From contig OX465113.1 in NCBI GenBank assembly GCA_949987565.1, positions 10,476,555 through 10,540,554 on the forward strand: a DNA stretch of 64,000 nt. Direction: 5' to 3'. The stretch is from Luidia sarsii (lineage: Eukaryota; Echinodermata; Asteroidea; Paxillosida; Luidiidae). The position numbers and the translations under genes are program-made. Positions 41,701 to 52,722 of this stretch are shown piece by piece. The notes beneath the pieces are model-generated. The model saw nothing but the letters and a program-made list of their open reading frames with translations, was not told where the DNA came from and did not search any database. Each line of letters starts with the position of its first letter. Position 1 is the stretch's first letter.

Positions 41701-44174
41701 TGGTTGCGGTAAAAAAAAAGAAGTCCATTTCAAGCACGGCTTTAAAGACAGACTGGTTCTTTTCTCAGATCTCTTTATCAAGGTCAAATTCATTGTTTTA
41801 TTTGATCTATTGTGAGACTGAGTGTCTGTTGGGTTTACCGTGGAATCACCGTCTCTTATCCTACAGCCAAGCCAGTCTTCATCGCAAAGTCCAACATCAT
41901 ACTCGATGTGAAACCAGTAAGTAACCAGTAACATTTTAGAAATTGGTTTGTAAACTTGGCTGGACCGGGACTTGAGCCCGAGACCTCAGGCTTTATACAC
42001 CTGTACTCTGTTAGTTTTGTGATGAATTAATTTATTATTATTATTTTGTTTATTTACCTGTTTTTTATATTTTTTTATTATTATTTTGTTTATTCATCTA
42101 ATTTATTATTATTATTATTTTTTTTTTTAATTATTATTTTTTGACTGGCGCCCCCACCCCAGCATAGATAGTTGACTCTTTGGGAAGCCTCACAATCTAA
42201 AGGCTGGATAGCTCAGGCAGTTTCCCATGGTTTCCCCAGCATGTCAAATTAGGAGGTGGCCCTCCTCTCTCTCCAAAAGGGGGTCTTAGGGGGGGTCAAA
42301 GTCAGGCAAAAGCACCTCGGTACAGGCAAAGTGATTCATAAATCCATTTATGCTACTTATTAGATTCAATTCAATCGTCAAGGAACACTTTTTAACTGGC
42401 CTTTTTTGTCCCATTTTCTTTTATATCTTGTTACAGTGGGATGATGAAACAGGTAAGAATTTGGTTTCCTCTTCTTTAATTTGTTCAATTTTCAACAATT
42501 TCAGAGAAAATTGCTTTATGATGCTGATATTGGATAATGAGTTCCAAATCAGATACCCTTATCCACAAAGAGCCGGGGGGGGGGGGGCATACCATCATTC
42601 TATCGTGAAGTCTCCGTCACAGTGCCGCGACTGCATGCTCGTGTGTGTTTTTTCTAATCTATCCCCTTTTTGTCTTCTTCCCAAAGATATGGCTGAAGTG
42701 GAGAAGGTTGTTCGGGCTGTTGCAACCGACGGCTTGATATGGGGAGCCTGTAAGTTGTGCAGTTGGACTTTAACCTTCCCCTTCGTGTTAGACATTGGGG
42801 AGTCTTTGGGTGCCTTTTACTTCAGAGTAGATGGAAGATATCTCAGTCAAGGCTGGAGCCGAAAACCTGAGCCGGGTATTGGGAAATGGCCGTGGTGTTC
42901 GCCTTCCCGTCCCTGCGGTCGTATTCACCAAACTCACCGAAACTGACGACCAATCGCAAGACGATGAGTGATGCACGGAAGCCGTACAGTGTATCACAAC
43001 TGACGATGGGTTATCCGTCATATATTGAGTGACATTGCTTCATAAGGCTTTGCGAAATCCACCTTTGGAGGTTGAGGCCACGAATTATTTTTTTTTTTTA
43101 TTTTTTTTTTTTAAAGAGGAAAGATTTTGAAGTGCTTAGCTTTTTAAACAGCTAGAGTGAACTCTGAAGTGCATCCAGTAGTCGATGTCACCAAACCCAT
43201 CGCAACTAAATGATCAATCGCAAGACGACAAGCGATGCACAGAAACCATACGGCCTGTCACAACTCACGGCGAGTTATCAATCGCGAGGCTTGGGAAATC
43301 CACCCAGTAGTCAATTTCATCAAATTCATTGCATACCTTGCGATCAATTGCAAGACGACGAGCGATGCATAGAAACCTTATGGTGTATCACAACTTACGA
43401 TGGGTTATCCATCATAAGCCGAGATAAGCTTTGTGAAATTCACCCCCGATGTGTTACTCGCTGTACATCTGACTGTTATTTTTTCTCTTCAGCCAAACTG
43501 GTAGCTGTGGGCTACGGCATCAAGAAGCTCCAAATCTGCTGCGTGGTCGAAGACGAGAAAGTCGGAACGGATTTCCTCGAGGAGGAGATCACCAAGAATG
43601 AGGATCTGGTAAGTGCAGAGAGGACGTCACTGGATGCCTTTTAAAAAAAGAGGATCAAAAGATAGAGGGCCTGACGTTTCGATCCTAGCAGGACCTTTCT
43701 CAAAGGCAAAGAGAAAGGTCCTGCTAGGATCGAAATGTCAGGCCCTCTAACTTTTGAGATTTATGTATTGCGGGTCATTTTAGGCAGTGAGCAGTTTTTT
43801 GTATTTACTTCAATTTTCTTTTTTAGATCCTACCGTGTGAAAACTGTATTCCTGTATTGCAGTGTGTCATAGTAGCTTTAGAATTTAGATCATTCTGAAG
43901 TCGGGGCATTTGCTGAATGGACATGTTGCGTTCAGGTTTCTGAAATCATGAATTCATTTTTCAGATCTCAAACAATATGAAGACTTGTCATATTGATCCC
44001 AGCTGGATTTTTTCTCAAAAGGGGCAAAACGGTCCTGCAAGGATCGAAACTTCACTTTGTTGAGATTTTTTTCAAGCAGTTTTGTTGTAAGCAGTTTGCA
44101 ATATTTTCGTTTTTTGTATCACCTTCATTATTCAGGTGCAAAGCGTGGACGTGGCTGGCTTCAACAAGGTCTAG
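32729..44174 (+). CDS. EEF1D: EEF1D-type eEF1B guanine nucleotide exchange subunit, complete (10 coding exons)
   Basis: Exons are 32729-32842, 35896-35989, 39356-39444, 40411-40500, 41319-41385, 41867-41916, 42437-42452, 42687-42749, 43493-43608 and 44136-44174 (TAG), giving 738 nt and 245 residues. The ATG follows a splice acceptor at 32684, so 32685-32728 is 5' UTR. Residues 1-38 contain [11 protein letters not shown] and exon 2 has [12 protein letters not shown], both diagnostic of eEF1-delta rather than eEF1-beta. Exon 3 has a leucine-rich coiled-coil stretch. Exon 4 encodes nine aspartates then IDLFGSEDE, and exons 5-10 encode the exchange domain ([42 protein letters not shown]). The protein recharges eEF1A with GTP during elongation. 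One doubt is the exon 2 donor: 35985/86 is the stronger site but leaves the wrong phase, while 35989/90 restores frame. Confidence 0.9.
32854..33112. repeat. 14-bp minisatellite starting 11 bp inside EEF1D intron 1
   Basis: About 18 copies of GGCAAACCATGGGT follow the exon 1 donor (GTAAGTAAGGGT). The last five or so copies carry GGAGGGCAAACCAT variants. Because the unit is 14 bp, several frames are open on both strands, but none resembles a protein. Confidence 0.93.
33113..35895. other. Remainder of EEF1D intron 1
   Basis: This is AT-rich intron with homopolymer runs (a C run at about 34197-34215, T runs at 34851-34866) and two MITE-C half elements (about 35070-35160 and 35635-35690). I see no exon or structured RNA gene. 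Confidence 0.6.
36536..36690 (+). mobile_element. tRNA-Thr-like SINE, best copy
   Basis: GGGCTGGATAGCGCAGGTGG gives an A box, GGTTCAAGTCCC a B box, and CACTGGTACACAAAACCAG a recognisable anticodon stem-loop. The pattern GAGCACTGGT...ACCAG recalls tRNA-Thr. The 5' leader (GGTGCCCCCACCCAGGCAAAG) and the tail CAAATTGTTCTTTGCCATTT are shared by the other copies. It is in EEF1D intron 2. Confidence 0.75.
36790..36890. mobile_element. MITE-C hairpin
   Basis: TTAGGAGGGCCTGACCTTTT followed by TAACAGGACCTTTCTCAAAG is then repeated in inverse, ending CCTTCTAATTCTTGA. It lies in EEF1D intron 2. Confidence 0.7.
37095..37600. repeat. CCTACCCC-type simple repeat
   Basis: About 500 bases of C/T/A-only low-complexity sequence built from CTACCCC, CACCCCTA and ACCACCT units lie in EEF1D intron 2. 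The 185-codon open frame across it is a composition artefact. Confidence 0.92.
38637..38876. mobile_element. MITE-G copy
   Basis: GGCTTCGGCTCCGGCTTCGT at the left and ACAAAGCCGGAGTCTTAGCC at the right form a diverged inverted pair. Related copies are near 44970-45173, 48750-48935 and 50722-50975. Confidence 0.6.
38892..39091. other. Assembly gap (200 N)
   Basis: Exactly 200 undetermined bases lie in EEF1D intron 2. A homopolymer C run precedes it and a 47-bp tandem repeat follows, which probably explains the gap. Confidence 0.99.
39092..39240. repeat. 47-bp tandem repeat at the gap edge
   Basis: Three copies of a unit starting GTCTATTGAAATCCACTTGT are followed by the start of a fourth diverged copy. 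The array is cut by the assembly gap, so its true length is unknown. Confidence 0.9.
39715..40355. mobile_element. Repeat family R copy 3 (EEF1D intron 3)
   Basis: It starts GAACCCCCGTTTTCGACAGT and ends AAACCGGTAACTGGAGGATA, in inverse orientation to the copies at 21213-23286. It keeps the uninterrupted site where the retroelement entered copy 1. No coding frame of note is inside. Confidence 0.6.
40531..40912. mobile_element. MITE-B, full length
   Basis: Tips AAAGCCCCTACACAACATTG and CAATGTTGTGTAGGGGCTTT are exact inverse complements about 380 bp apart. An inner region GTTTAGATCTCGGTGAGACG is shared with copies at 2899-3270 and 49160-49537. Confidence 0.85.
40960..41156 (-). mobile_element. 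SINE2, tRNA-Ser-like head, minus orientation
   Basis: Read on the minus strand: AGGTGGTCAAGTGGTTAAGA, ACACTGGAAAGCAGAAGTCA, then GGGTTCAAATCCCACC and the family body. It follows MITE-B in EEF1D intron 4. Confidence 0.65.
41452..41740. mobile_element. MITE-E copy
   Basis: CTGTCCGCACTGGACTTTTT at the left, AGTGCGGACAGCCCAGGACG inside and CCATGGTTGCGGTAAAAAA at the right match the MITE-E insert at 25148-25770. It is in EEF1D intron 5. Confidence 0.6.
42930..43450. mobile_element. Three adjacent MITE-F copies
   Basis: CAATCGCAAGACGA occurs three times (about 42952, 43213, 43346), each with ATCACAACT or GTCACAACT and a right end AAATCCACC or AAATTCACC. They fill most of the intron between EEF1D exons 8 and 9. 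Confidence 0.6.
43655..43770. mobile_element. MITE-C hairpin
   Basis: AGAGGGCCTGACGTTTCGAT and its complement meet at AAAGGCAAAGAGAAAGG. The arms are about 50 bp and nearly perfect. It lies in the last intron of EEF1D. Confidence 0.85.
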
Positions 44175-44361
44175 GAGTCCTCGGCTGAACCCCTTCTCAG
44201 GAGAGTCACGGGTCGCGACTTCTTCAACGTGATTGATTTAAACACTCTTTGATTTCTTCAAGAACATCCAATCTCGCATCCAGATTGTGGTATCCCCTCT
44301 CCCATCTCCCTGCCTCATGCAATTTTGACATTTTGTGCAGACCAGACTATTTCTGCTGCTA

Positions 44362-44600
44362 AAGCCCTGTCCACACGAGAATGTTTTCCGGTAAAACTTA
44401 CCGAGACGATGGGAACTTTCCCCATTTTAAGTGCAGTCCAGACAGACTGGGATGTTTTCCTCTCGGTTAATTCTCCCGAGTCAAGTGGTTACTTCTGCCT
44501 GCCAACTGCTGCCCAGGAAAAGTTACCTGGTTGCTTTTACCGAGACGGATAATTCCAGTGCGGACAGTGCAGCGAGTCAGTAAAAGCAGACACGGCTTAA
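44362..44600. mobile_element. MITE-E copy in EEF1D 3' UTR
   Basis: AAAGCCCTGTCCACACGAGA at the left and CAGTGCGGACAGTGCAGCGA at the right form a diverged inverted pair. It lies between the EEF1D stop codon and its likely polyadenylation signal. Confidence 0.55.
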
Positions 44601-44743
44601 GACTCCATTGGAATACAAATACCTAAAGGGTGTGACTGCCATTTTTGCAAGACGTTCAAGCCTTACAAAGATGCTGGGCAATCTAAGGCCTTCACGGTGG
44701 ATGAACTAACACATAGATATTATAAATGAATTGATTATTTGAC

Positions 44744-44749
44744 AATAAA
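44744..44749 (+). terminator. Candidate polyadenylation signal for EEF1D
   Basis: AATAAA lies 570 bases after the EEF1D stop codon in an AT-rich context. It was chosen by motif only. Confidence 0.5.
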
Positions 44750-44969
44750 GGAATACAGTACACAGGTTCCTTTGAACCGTTGCTTCAAAAAAAAAGATGT
44801 ACGTCTATGTCTGCTTTGTATCATTTGTTTTACTGTGTGTCCATAGCTGTTTATTTTTCAGTGACGATCTCATGCCCTTTATAATGAATTTTTGGGTTAA
44901 ATTTGTGATGTGGGGCGGATTGGTTGTTCACAACAAATAGTGATATGAGTCAAGGGTCTTTCTACAAAA

Positions 44970-46494
44970 CCTGGTTTAGGACCCGGCTCCATGCTTTGAC
45001 TCTGTTATCCAGAAATTACAGTTTCGGGGTTCTTTGTTGTCCTATTCAAAATTAAAGGTCTTTTTCCTCCCGTTTATGTGCCATACATGTACATGTACTT
45101 TGAAATGGATGAAATACTTGTAAATGGAGACAAAGACAGAGCCTGGGCCTAATCCGGGTTTGGCAAAATATCCCTGGCACTCAGCACCTTTTACTAATTG
45201 ATCAAGCGTCATCTAATCTGTAAAGATTCATTTCTGCAGATTTTAATAACTTAAAACAAGTTTTGTAAAGCATAATTTTATTTACAAAGTTTATAAACGT
45301 AAGAGGCGCCCTCCACCGAAAGCAGGACCTTTTTATGTCCGAAGGGATGTTGCAACGTGCCCGTGAAGATCCTAACTCATTACATTTGGCCAAACTACTG
45401 AGACACGATGCAGTGTCAGTAGAATCAAGGAGGAAGACGTGACCATGCCGAAGAACTGTCTCAAAATGGTGGATAAAGTGGCAAAAACGTGCAATGGCGA
45501 ATGATGTTCCGTAAACCGACCTCTGAAGTCCGAACGAGGGCGCCATTTACAATTAACGTCACGGCAATAACGTAGGATTTACCAATAGTGCCTACCCATA
45601 GAAACAACCCATAGGATCTACCCATGGGACATCCCCATAAGAACTATCCACGGAACCTACCCAAGGTATACCCTGGATCTACCCATAGGACCTACCCATA
45701 TGACCTACCCACGGGACCTACCCATAGGACCTATACCCATAGGATCTACCCATAGGACCTACCCACGGGACCTACCCACGGGACCTACCCATAGGACCTA
45801 TACCCATAGGACCTATACCCATAGGACATATACCCATAGGATCTACCCACGGACCTACCCACGGGACCTACCTACGGGACCTACCCATAGGACCTATACC
45901 CATAGGATCTACCCATAGGACCTACCCACGGGACCTACCCACGGGACCTACCCATAGTACCTATCCATAGGACCTACCCATAGGACCTACCCATAGAGCC
46001 TACCCGTAGGGCCTATCTCTGTCAGCCCCTGGTTGGCTTAACAGGCGTCGATCTGGTAACGATGCGAATTGCGTAATCATAAATATTCATTAATATTAAT
46101 ATAAAACATGAAGTACAGTCATTTTCCATTAATAACTATAGTCAAGGGCGAGTGGCGATTCATAATGGGGATGACTCATTCATTGGTATAATTCGTAATT
46201 CCATCGACGAAAATAATGTCTAACTTTCGGGTAACCAAAGGTCTCTTTGGGGTAACCCGAACGCCCCTGACTCGCGCAATTAATCTTTTGAGGTCCACAA
46301 TTAGGCATCGTAGGTCCAAGGCGGGCCTTGTAGCCCCCCCCCCCCAATGTTCTTGCCAAGCTTGAACACCAATCACAGTCACCGTCGATTATTGGACAGA
46401 TGGAGACAATGATAAGAAGATGATTGCGTCATGTCTTGTCATCATCAACACGGTATTGCGGAGCAGGCCTTGTCAGTTATTGAGGGCGCTGTCG
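44970..46494. other. Intergenic interval with MITE-G and a 12-13 bp minisatellite
   Basis: It contains a MITE-G copy (44970-45173), an element bounded by GGCGCCCTCCACCG (about 45304) and CGAACGAGGGCGCC, and the ACCCATAGGACCT minisatellite listed separately. No host exon is recognised. Confidence 0.6.
45590..46020. repeat. CCCATAGGACCTA / CCCACGGGACCTA minisatellite
   Basis: Units of 13 bp (some 15 bp, with TATACCC) alternate between CATAGG and CACGGG variants for about 430 bases. It is non-coding. Confidence 0.9.
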
Positions 46495-47184
46495 TCACTT
46501 GGTCTTGTTGGGCTTTCGCACCGACGAGGCTGCCTGCCTGGGCGAGGTGGTCTGGTTCCCGCCGCCGCCTCCGCCGCCTCCGGCGTAGGCGTTGGTGGCC
46601 ACGCGGGCCATGGAGGTGAAGGCGGCCGGCTTGTCCGGCACCGGGACGGCGCCCCGCCGGCCCCTCCGCCTGGCCCGCTCCAGCAGGGCGTCATCGGTCA
46701 GCTCCTCCCCGTCCCCGGCTCCCTGCAGGACGGCGGCCCGGGAGCTCTCGAAGACCTCCCGGCTCCGGCGGCTCCGCCTCTGCCGCATCTCGTCGAACTC
46801 GGCCAGCGAGATGCTCCGGGTGGGCGCGGGCACGCTGGCCCGCCGGGAGTCCCTCAGCAGCTCGGCCTGCTCCTGGGTCACGCCGCGGGGCACGAAGAAC
46901 CCCCGGGCCGGGTCCACCTGGACGTCGGGGTTGATGGACTGCAGCTCCCGGCGCACCTGCTTCTGCTCCAGGCTGACCAGGTGGTTGGCCGTCCGGAGGT
47001 CCTTCTTGAAGACGTCCAGGGTCAGGGCCAGCCGACGCTGCTCGCGGTCGTTGAGGGTCTTGGCCGAGTTGTAGGCCTTGCTCTGCTTCAGCTTGGTCTC
47101 GCCCGTCTTCTTGCCCTCGCTCTTCGGCTCGGGCTCCACCGGCCATCTCTGGGCGCTCTTCGGTATCACGATCGAATCGGACAT
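46495..47184 (-). CDS. Uncharacterised protein, single GC-rich exon
   Basis: This is an uninterrupted 229-codon frame from ATG 47184-47182 to the stop at 46495. An upstream in-frame ATG at 47247 would add 21 residues. I do not recognise the family. The N-terminal third is charged, and the middle (NDREQRRLALTLDVFKKDLR, then LVSLEQKQVRRELQSI) looks helical and could form a coiled coil, faintly like CCDC190-type proteins. A proline/arginine-rich section with many SRR motifs follows, then a run of eight glycines and a basic tail. GC content and codon use are much higher than the flanks, like the DNAJC21 and CPLANE1 exons, which argues that it is real. The antisense 264-codon frame has no such character. 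Confidence 0.6.
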   Translation of the reverse strand: MSDSIVIPKSAQRWPVEPEPKSEGKKTGETKLKQSKAYNSAKTLNDREQRRLALTLDVFKKDLRTANHLVSLEQKQVRRELQSINPDVQVDPARGFFVPRGVTQEQAELLRDSRRASVPAPTRSISLAEFDEMRQRRSRRSREVFESSRAAVLQGAGDGEELTDDALLERARRRGRRGAVPVPDKPAAFTSMARVATNAYAGGGGGGGGNQTTSPRQAASSVRKPNKTK

Positions 47185-49159
47185 CCCTCGATCTATCTGC
47201 CCTCCTTCAATTGAATCGAATTGGAATGGAAATGGTTTATCGATCAAAAGGATACCAACCCAAAAAGTTGCAAACTACTTGAAAAATATCCTTCTAAACA
47301 TGAGGGCCTACAGATTTAAAAAAAAAAAAGTAGAACAACTTTCAAACTGCAAATTAATCCTAATAAAGAGTAGTGTTTCATGATAATGGACAGACCGTTT
47401 ACATATTGCTATTGTGTAGCGCACTCACTTAGCCAGTGTATCCTGCTTAGCACAACAGCCATTAGGTCAGGCGCTCAACACACAACTAGAGTCCACTACA
47501 ATACCGAGTTCTTCGACCAGCAAGTTTCTACTACATGTATCTCAGGGTAAGCTAGCTAGGGCCTAGGCCTACACAAACAAAAAAACAAACAAACAAACAT
47601 AATAACACTTTGAAGATGTCGACGTTTCGATAATATAGCCGTGCCTATTTAAAAGGCAGACATTGAATAGTCCAGTTTTTTCTTCCACTGAGGGACATCA
47701 GCTGCTCATATATTATAAGCACCAACATTTGCTTATGCGCAAAATGTCATGATTCCCAAGATCACTTTGCCAATCCAAACTTCACCTGTGTTTCAAGCCA
47801 GTGATCGAGTGAAGAATAGTGGAATACAAGTCAGAAGCAATTGACATCATATCGTGATGTGCATTGTACCATCTGTTAATTACACGGGGAAGAATCTTCA
47901 CTGTATGAAATTGGCCCCAGGACTTATAAGTCAAGGTTTGTTTTTTTACTAATCATTACGGAAGAATTAGTCAGTCCAACGTACTTTCCTCCGGTGCACC
48001 AGACTGTTGACACACATGTCACTGCTGAATAGATCGAAACTTGAACATTCGCACTAATAGTGGCACCTACCTCGTTCTCGTCTCTATAGTATATGATCTT
48101 CTATACACTACAACCGGCGTGCAAAGAAGGCACCATCGTCACCTCGGCCAAGTATGATCATTCAACAAAGTTTCCTCTGCGCTTTCAGTGAAGTCTCGTC
48201 AAACTTTGGCGCTCCTAGTACCCCGGACCCAACTAGGCGGTGGTAACTAAGACGAATGAGAAACTCGATCGCTCATCGATAACCCTAACAAGTTTGTTTA
48301 AGACCCTACGGCCCCGGCTTGTTACAGTTCCAGTCGACTGCTTTGTCTGGCAGTCCCGTTACATGATAAACTATTAATGAGATCCCCTTTCAGGCGGGTC
48401 TGGGCTGTTGCCCGTAAATCAATAGCTGCTCGCCACTTGTGTGTCGGGGGTTGTAAGTTCCATGGTCTTTACCCCAAGCATGGCATTGATGGGCACGGTG
48501 CAAAATCAATCACGCAGAGTGCAGCGTGAACGAGCGTTTATTCAGTTCAAGCAAGCAACCCGTATGTAGACCCATGGTAGACCGTAGCCATATACCGGTA
48601 GCCCGTACACCGAGCACTGTATATACGAACAAAGTTCTGAAGACGAACAGAGCACACTGTTCGAAACGTTGAGGGAAACGTTGAGGGCAACCCTTCACAT
48701 TATGGTGTTAACGCAAATCCCCTCATAATTAATGCAAAAATATTGAACCAAGGTCGTCCCCTTCACCCACACAAACAAACCAAAACAAAAGCCAACTTCG
48801 TCTTCGTCTATCCAAAAGCCGAAAAGGGGTTTGTGTTGTTGTTGAAGCTGAAGCTTTGGGAGTCCTTTTTCCCCTTAGTATCTTCACCAAAACCGAAGCT
48901 GTATATGTCAATCGAAAAGCCTCATGCTTAGAGTACAGACTAATCCACGTGTACGCCACACAGTGATGTATAGGTGGGCCTCATAGGTGGTTCAACAAGA
49001 TTTACGACCATGTCCCTGGTTGTCCCATTGCCAAATCCTGTCTCAAACCACAGCTTTATTTCCGTTTCCTGACTTCTTGAGTCTGAGATATACACTTCCT
49101 TGGGCCATAGAGCAAGGTTTCGGGTTGTTTGTTTTTGCCATACCACGGCCATACCAATT

Positions 49160-49537
49160 AAAGCCCCTACACAACATTGGTCGAGGTCAAAGCAATAACA
49201 TCCATGTCTGATCCAACATATGCATGAAATAGCACACCTGTGAAAATTTCAGCTCAATCCGCCAACCGAGTCTCGAGAAAATCGTGAAAACCGCTTCATT
49301 TGTTTTGCGAAAATGCAGCATTCAACGCCGTACTGTTCCGAAAAAAATAGTTTAGATCTCGGTGAGACGTAAACTATTTCTTTTACTCATTTCTCCCCAA
49401 ATACACCATTTTAGGCAGAAATATTTCAGTGAGAGGTTTCTACTACCGGTATAACCATCTTCAAACTGTATAAGTTTCATATAAATCTGTGAACATTTTT
49501 GTTTTTCGATCTTACCAATGTTGTGTAGGGGCTTTAA
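49160..49537. mobile_element. MITE-B, full length
   Basis: AAAGCCCCTACACAACATTG and its exact complement bound a 378-bp element very similar to 40531-40912. Confidence 0.85.
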
Positions 49538-51212
49538 GCGGAGTTGATGCAACTCGCCCACGATACGAAACACACCGTTCTACCATGGTTCAACTTATCG
49601 CCGTTTGCTCTACTGGACACATAAACGCATCCTATGAGTAATTAACATTATGATAAATTCTGCCAAAGGAAAAGGGTCATGAATCCTTTTCAAAGCAAAG
49701 CACTCAGTACTTATCACGTCGAGCTGAGCAACTCCTCATTGAATTACATTCTCCTCGACGCAAAACATCATGTTATATCTACACTGTATGAATCCTCTTT
49801 ACCAGAACCTAAAGCATTCTGTTTTTGTTTGTCACGCACACAAATCAGAGATATTTGGTTCATTTTACACCTTTCATTTATTAACATCCTTTCCTTCCCC
49901 GAATAAATTTTTCCTTCGATACTAAAAATAACAGCCCGTGAATACAATGACATGTAATTATAAAATATTGCATCTTATTATTGAATACTTATTTTTAAAA
50001 AGATAAATTCATAGACTACTGCTTCAATGTGACGAATTACATGAAATTCGGCATAAGGCTCATAAGATTGGCACTTATTTAATTAAAGTTGTTGAATCTT
50101 TTGTACCCATATGTTTCCAAAACCCTGAAAAAAGGGAAGCATGGTAGTCTTGTAGATATATTTTTCTGATCTGACAAATTAGAACCATTTATACCCTGAT
50201 AAATAGACATAACAATGTTATACACCATACATGTATACATGTATTCTGACACTATTATCATGACACGCCCCTACATTTGTTTACATTGGCAAGTTTGTTC
50301 AATCAGGTTCGTGAATTAATTCAGGTCGTTTTGGCAAATATCATTAAAAAAAAAAATTCCTCCGCAAAGATTGGTTGACTTCTTGGGAAGGCCAACATCT
50401 AAGGGCTGTATAGCTCAAATCTAGTCAAATTTTCTTTGCCATTTTTTTTCAAAAATATCATCACCCTTTAAAGTACCCTAGGAACATGACAAGAGAGTTG
50501 GAAATACCTTCTCCAGGAAAGGTAAATAAATATCCCACAAAGACCAAAATTCGAAAGAAAATAAAACTAATGAAGGAAACAATGTATCGTGAAGAATGCA
50601 GAAAATAATACATACTCTGAACAGATAGGTCATGAGTTACAGTGGTCTGGTACCCTGTCTTCACCAGTGGTGAACTAATAGTCAAATGCTCCCCTTGAGT
50701 TGCGCTCCTACACCTCAGGGTTTGTTTTCCAAAACCCAGATCCAGCTTCGTCTCTGATATCTAAAAAAAAGAAAAAAGCTAAAAACACGGGTTGGATGTT
50801 GCTTGTTTGAATTAAAGCATGGGGTTTATTTTTTTTTTTCTCTTCAAAATGGAGCATCTTCTCCAAGACTCTAGAAAAGGTCTCGTTCTTGTCATGCCCT
50901 GTCCTTTAAAATGGATGGAAGTTATGGAGACAAAGCCAGAACTGGAGAATAAACCCAGTTTTGTAAGAGTTTATGAGTTACAACAATAAAGACAAGTAGA
51001 AAGGGTGATTAAGTTTAAAACTCAAAAGATGGCGTGAAAAAAAGAGCCCGAAAAAGAATCAAATCCATGAATACTTAGAATTTTTTGAATGAGAAATGCT
51101 TTCCTTAAAATGCGAAAAATACTACTTGAATAACCCAGTCCAACGAAAGTTTCTTAACAACATTTGAAAAAAAAAAGGAAAGGATAATGATAATAATTGC
51201 ATAAGTTGTGGG

Positions 51213-51562
51213 GAGCATTGGTAAATATCGAAAGATTGCCACAGTTTGTGTGTTAAACCATTAAACATTCCAAAAAAGAAATCCTGCGAAGGTTTCAGCT
51301 CAAAATGGTAATCTGAGAAAGTAGAAAAAGGCAAAAAACCGTCACGGTTTTCGCAACGGCCTGTACGAAATAGTTTTTTACTCGTAAGTAACAAACTATT
51401 TGTCGATGTTTCAGTGAAGATTTCTCAAAAAGTACAGCATCCCAGACCGTAAGATTTCAACATGAGGATTCTATCATGACCATCTACAAACTGTGTAAAT
51501 TAGAAGGAAATCTGTGGGCATCGATGCTTTCCGATCTTCCCAATGTTGTATTGGGCCTTTAA
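51213..51562 (-). mobile_element. MITE-D copy, inverted
   Basis: Read on the minus strand it shows the family order AAAGGCCCAATACAACATTG, GGAAAGCATCGATGCCCACA, then TTTGAGCTGAAACCTTCGCA and TTTAATGGTTTAACACACAA. Confidence 0.7.
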
Positions 51563-52339
51563 GGTTGTCCCTTTGGCAGTGTGTGCCTTAGGTATCATTC
51601 CAAAGGTATTAGATTAAAAAAAGCACCTTGACATTGTCGGGTCATTGGTAAAAGTCGGATTACTCCAGAAAGCGGCCCTACCGGTACTAGGAACAGCTAG
51701 GATCCTTAAGAAAACCCTCGAGATATAAGGCTATGGGAGGCAGCTTGATCCGAGGTGATTCCAATACCAATGGTGTCACCGCAAGAAATCTTTGTCCTGT
51801 GCACTGCAAGGTTCTGCCTATAATTTTCATCGCACGCATGGCAAGAGAGACGGTACATATAAAGATTTAACTTTCCACACGACAGAAATGCCATTCTTTC
51901 TGATTTTTCAGTCTGTTAAGTCTCTTAAGTCAGATTGCTGCTCTCTTATTTGATTCATGAAGCAACATACCGTAATCATTATACTAACTGATAAATCCTT
52001 TAAAAGGTATCTTTTCTGATTCATAGCTCATACTCATTGAGAAAAAAGGGCCAAAAATCTAAGTTCAGAGGAAATAGACAGTAGCAGACAAAAAAAAGGG
52101 ACAAACTGAGTGGGAACATTTGAACAATTGTATATTTCCGGTCATTAATGTCAGTGAGCAGTTTTTGCAGACTTTTTTTCTAAACACAGCTTTCGCTGGA
52201 GAACTTAACATTGACATCTGCAATGCATTGGATAGCCTATAACTGGCCAAGCCAGACGATTTTGGCACAAAATGAGGAAAAACAAATGAGATTTTGTTCC
52301 TCCGACAGTGTGAACCTCTCTTTTATGATAAAGAGTACC

Positions 52340-52555
52340 GGTATAGGTTTGCGGTGACACCATGTGCAATAATCTCTTTTGTGAGTGAGAGTGGTTCCTG
52401 AAGAGAACCAGGGGTTTTTACACTCGACTGAACACTGACAGAGCACCCTGTTAGAAACATCCAGTGTAAAACCCCCAAATTCTTTTCAGAACCACACTCA
52501 CTCACAAGAGAAGATTATTGCACACGGTGTCACGACAAACCAATACTCTTTTACA
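52340..52555. mobile_element. Palindromic element related to 28139-28339
   Basis: TTTGCGGTGACACCATGTGC pairs with ACACGGTGTCACGACAAACC, and AATAATCTCTTTTGTGAGTG with its complement. The loop contains CTGACAGAGCACCCTGTTAG, a degenerate version of the hairpin at 48630-48665. Confidence 0.65.
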
Positions 52556-52722
52556 AGCACCATGCATAGCCTTGCATAGTCTTACTGCTCTTTTATGAGT
52601 TACTTTTGTTTAGAATGTGATTGTTTTTTGTTGTTTTTTAAACAAATTTAATTTTATGAAGTTAATACAAAAACTGTTGCAAACTGCTCACTTACTAAAA
52701 TGACCCGCAGTTCATGAATCTC

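Noticed and set aside
45202..45546. 114-codon minus-strand frame
   Set aside because: No recognisable family, it sits inside an element with GGCGCCCTC-type inverted ends, and its composition matches non-coding flanks.
46420..47214. 264-codon plus-strand frame antisense to the unknown gene
   Set aside because: It is a high-GC shadow frame rich in Gly/Leu/Pro; the minus-strand frame has balanced charged composition and a helical segment.
48600..48690. Calling a hammerhead ribozyme as an ncRNA feature
   Set aside because: The core words are present but an extra base breaks stem II pairing at its base and stem III is not convincing; kept only as a finding.
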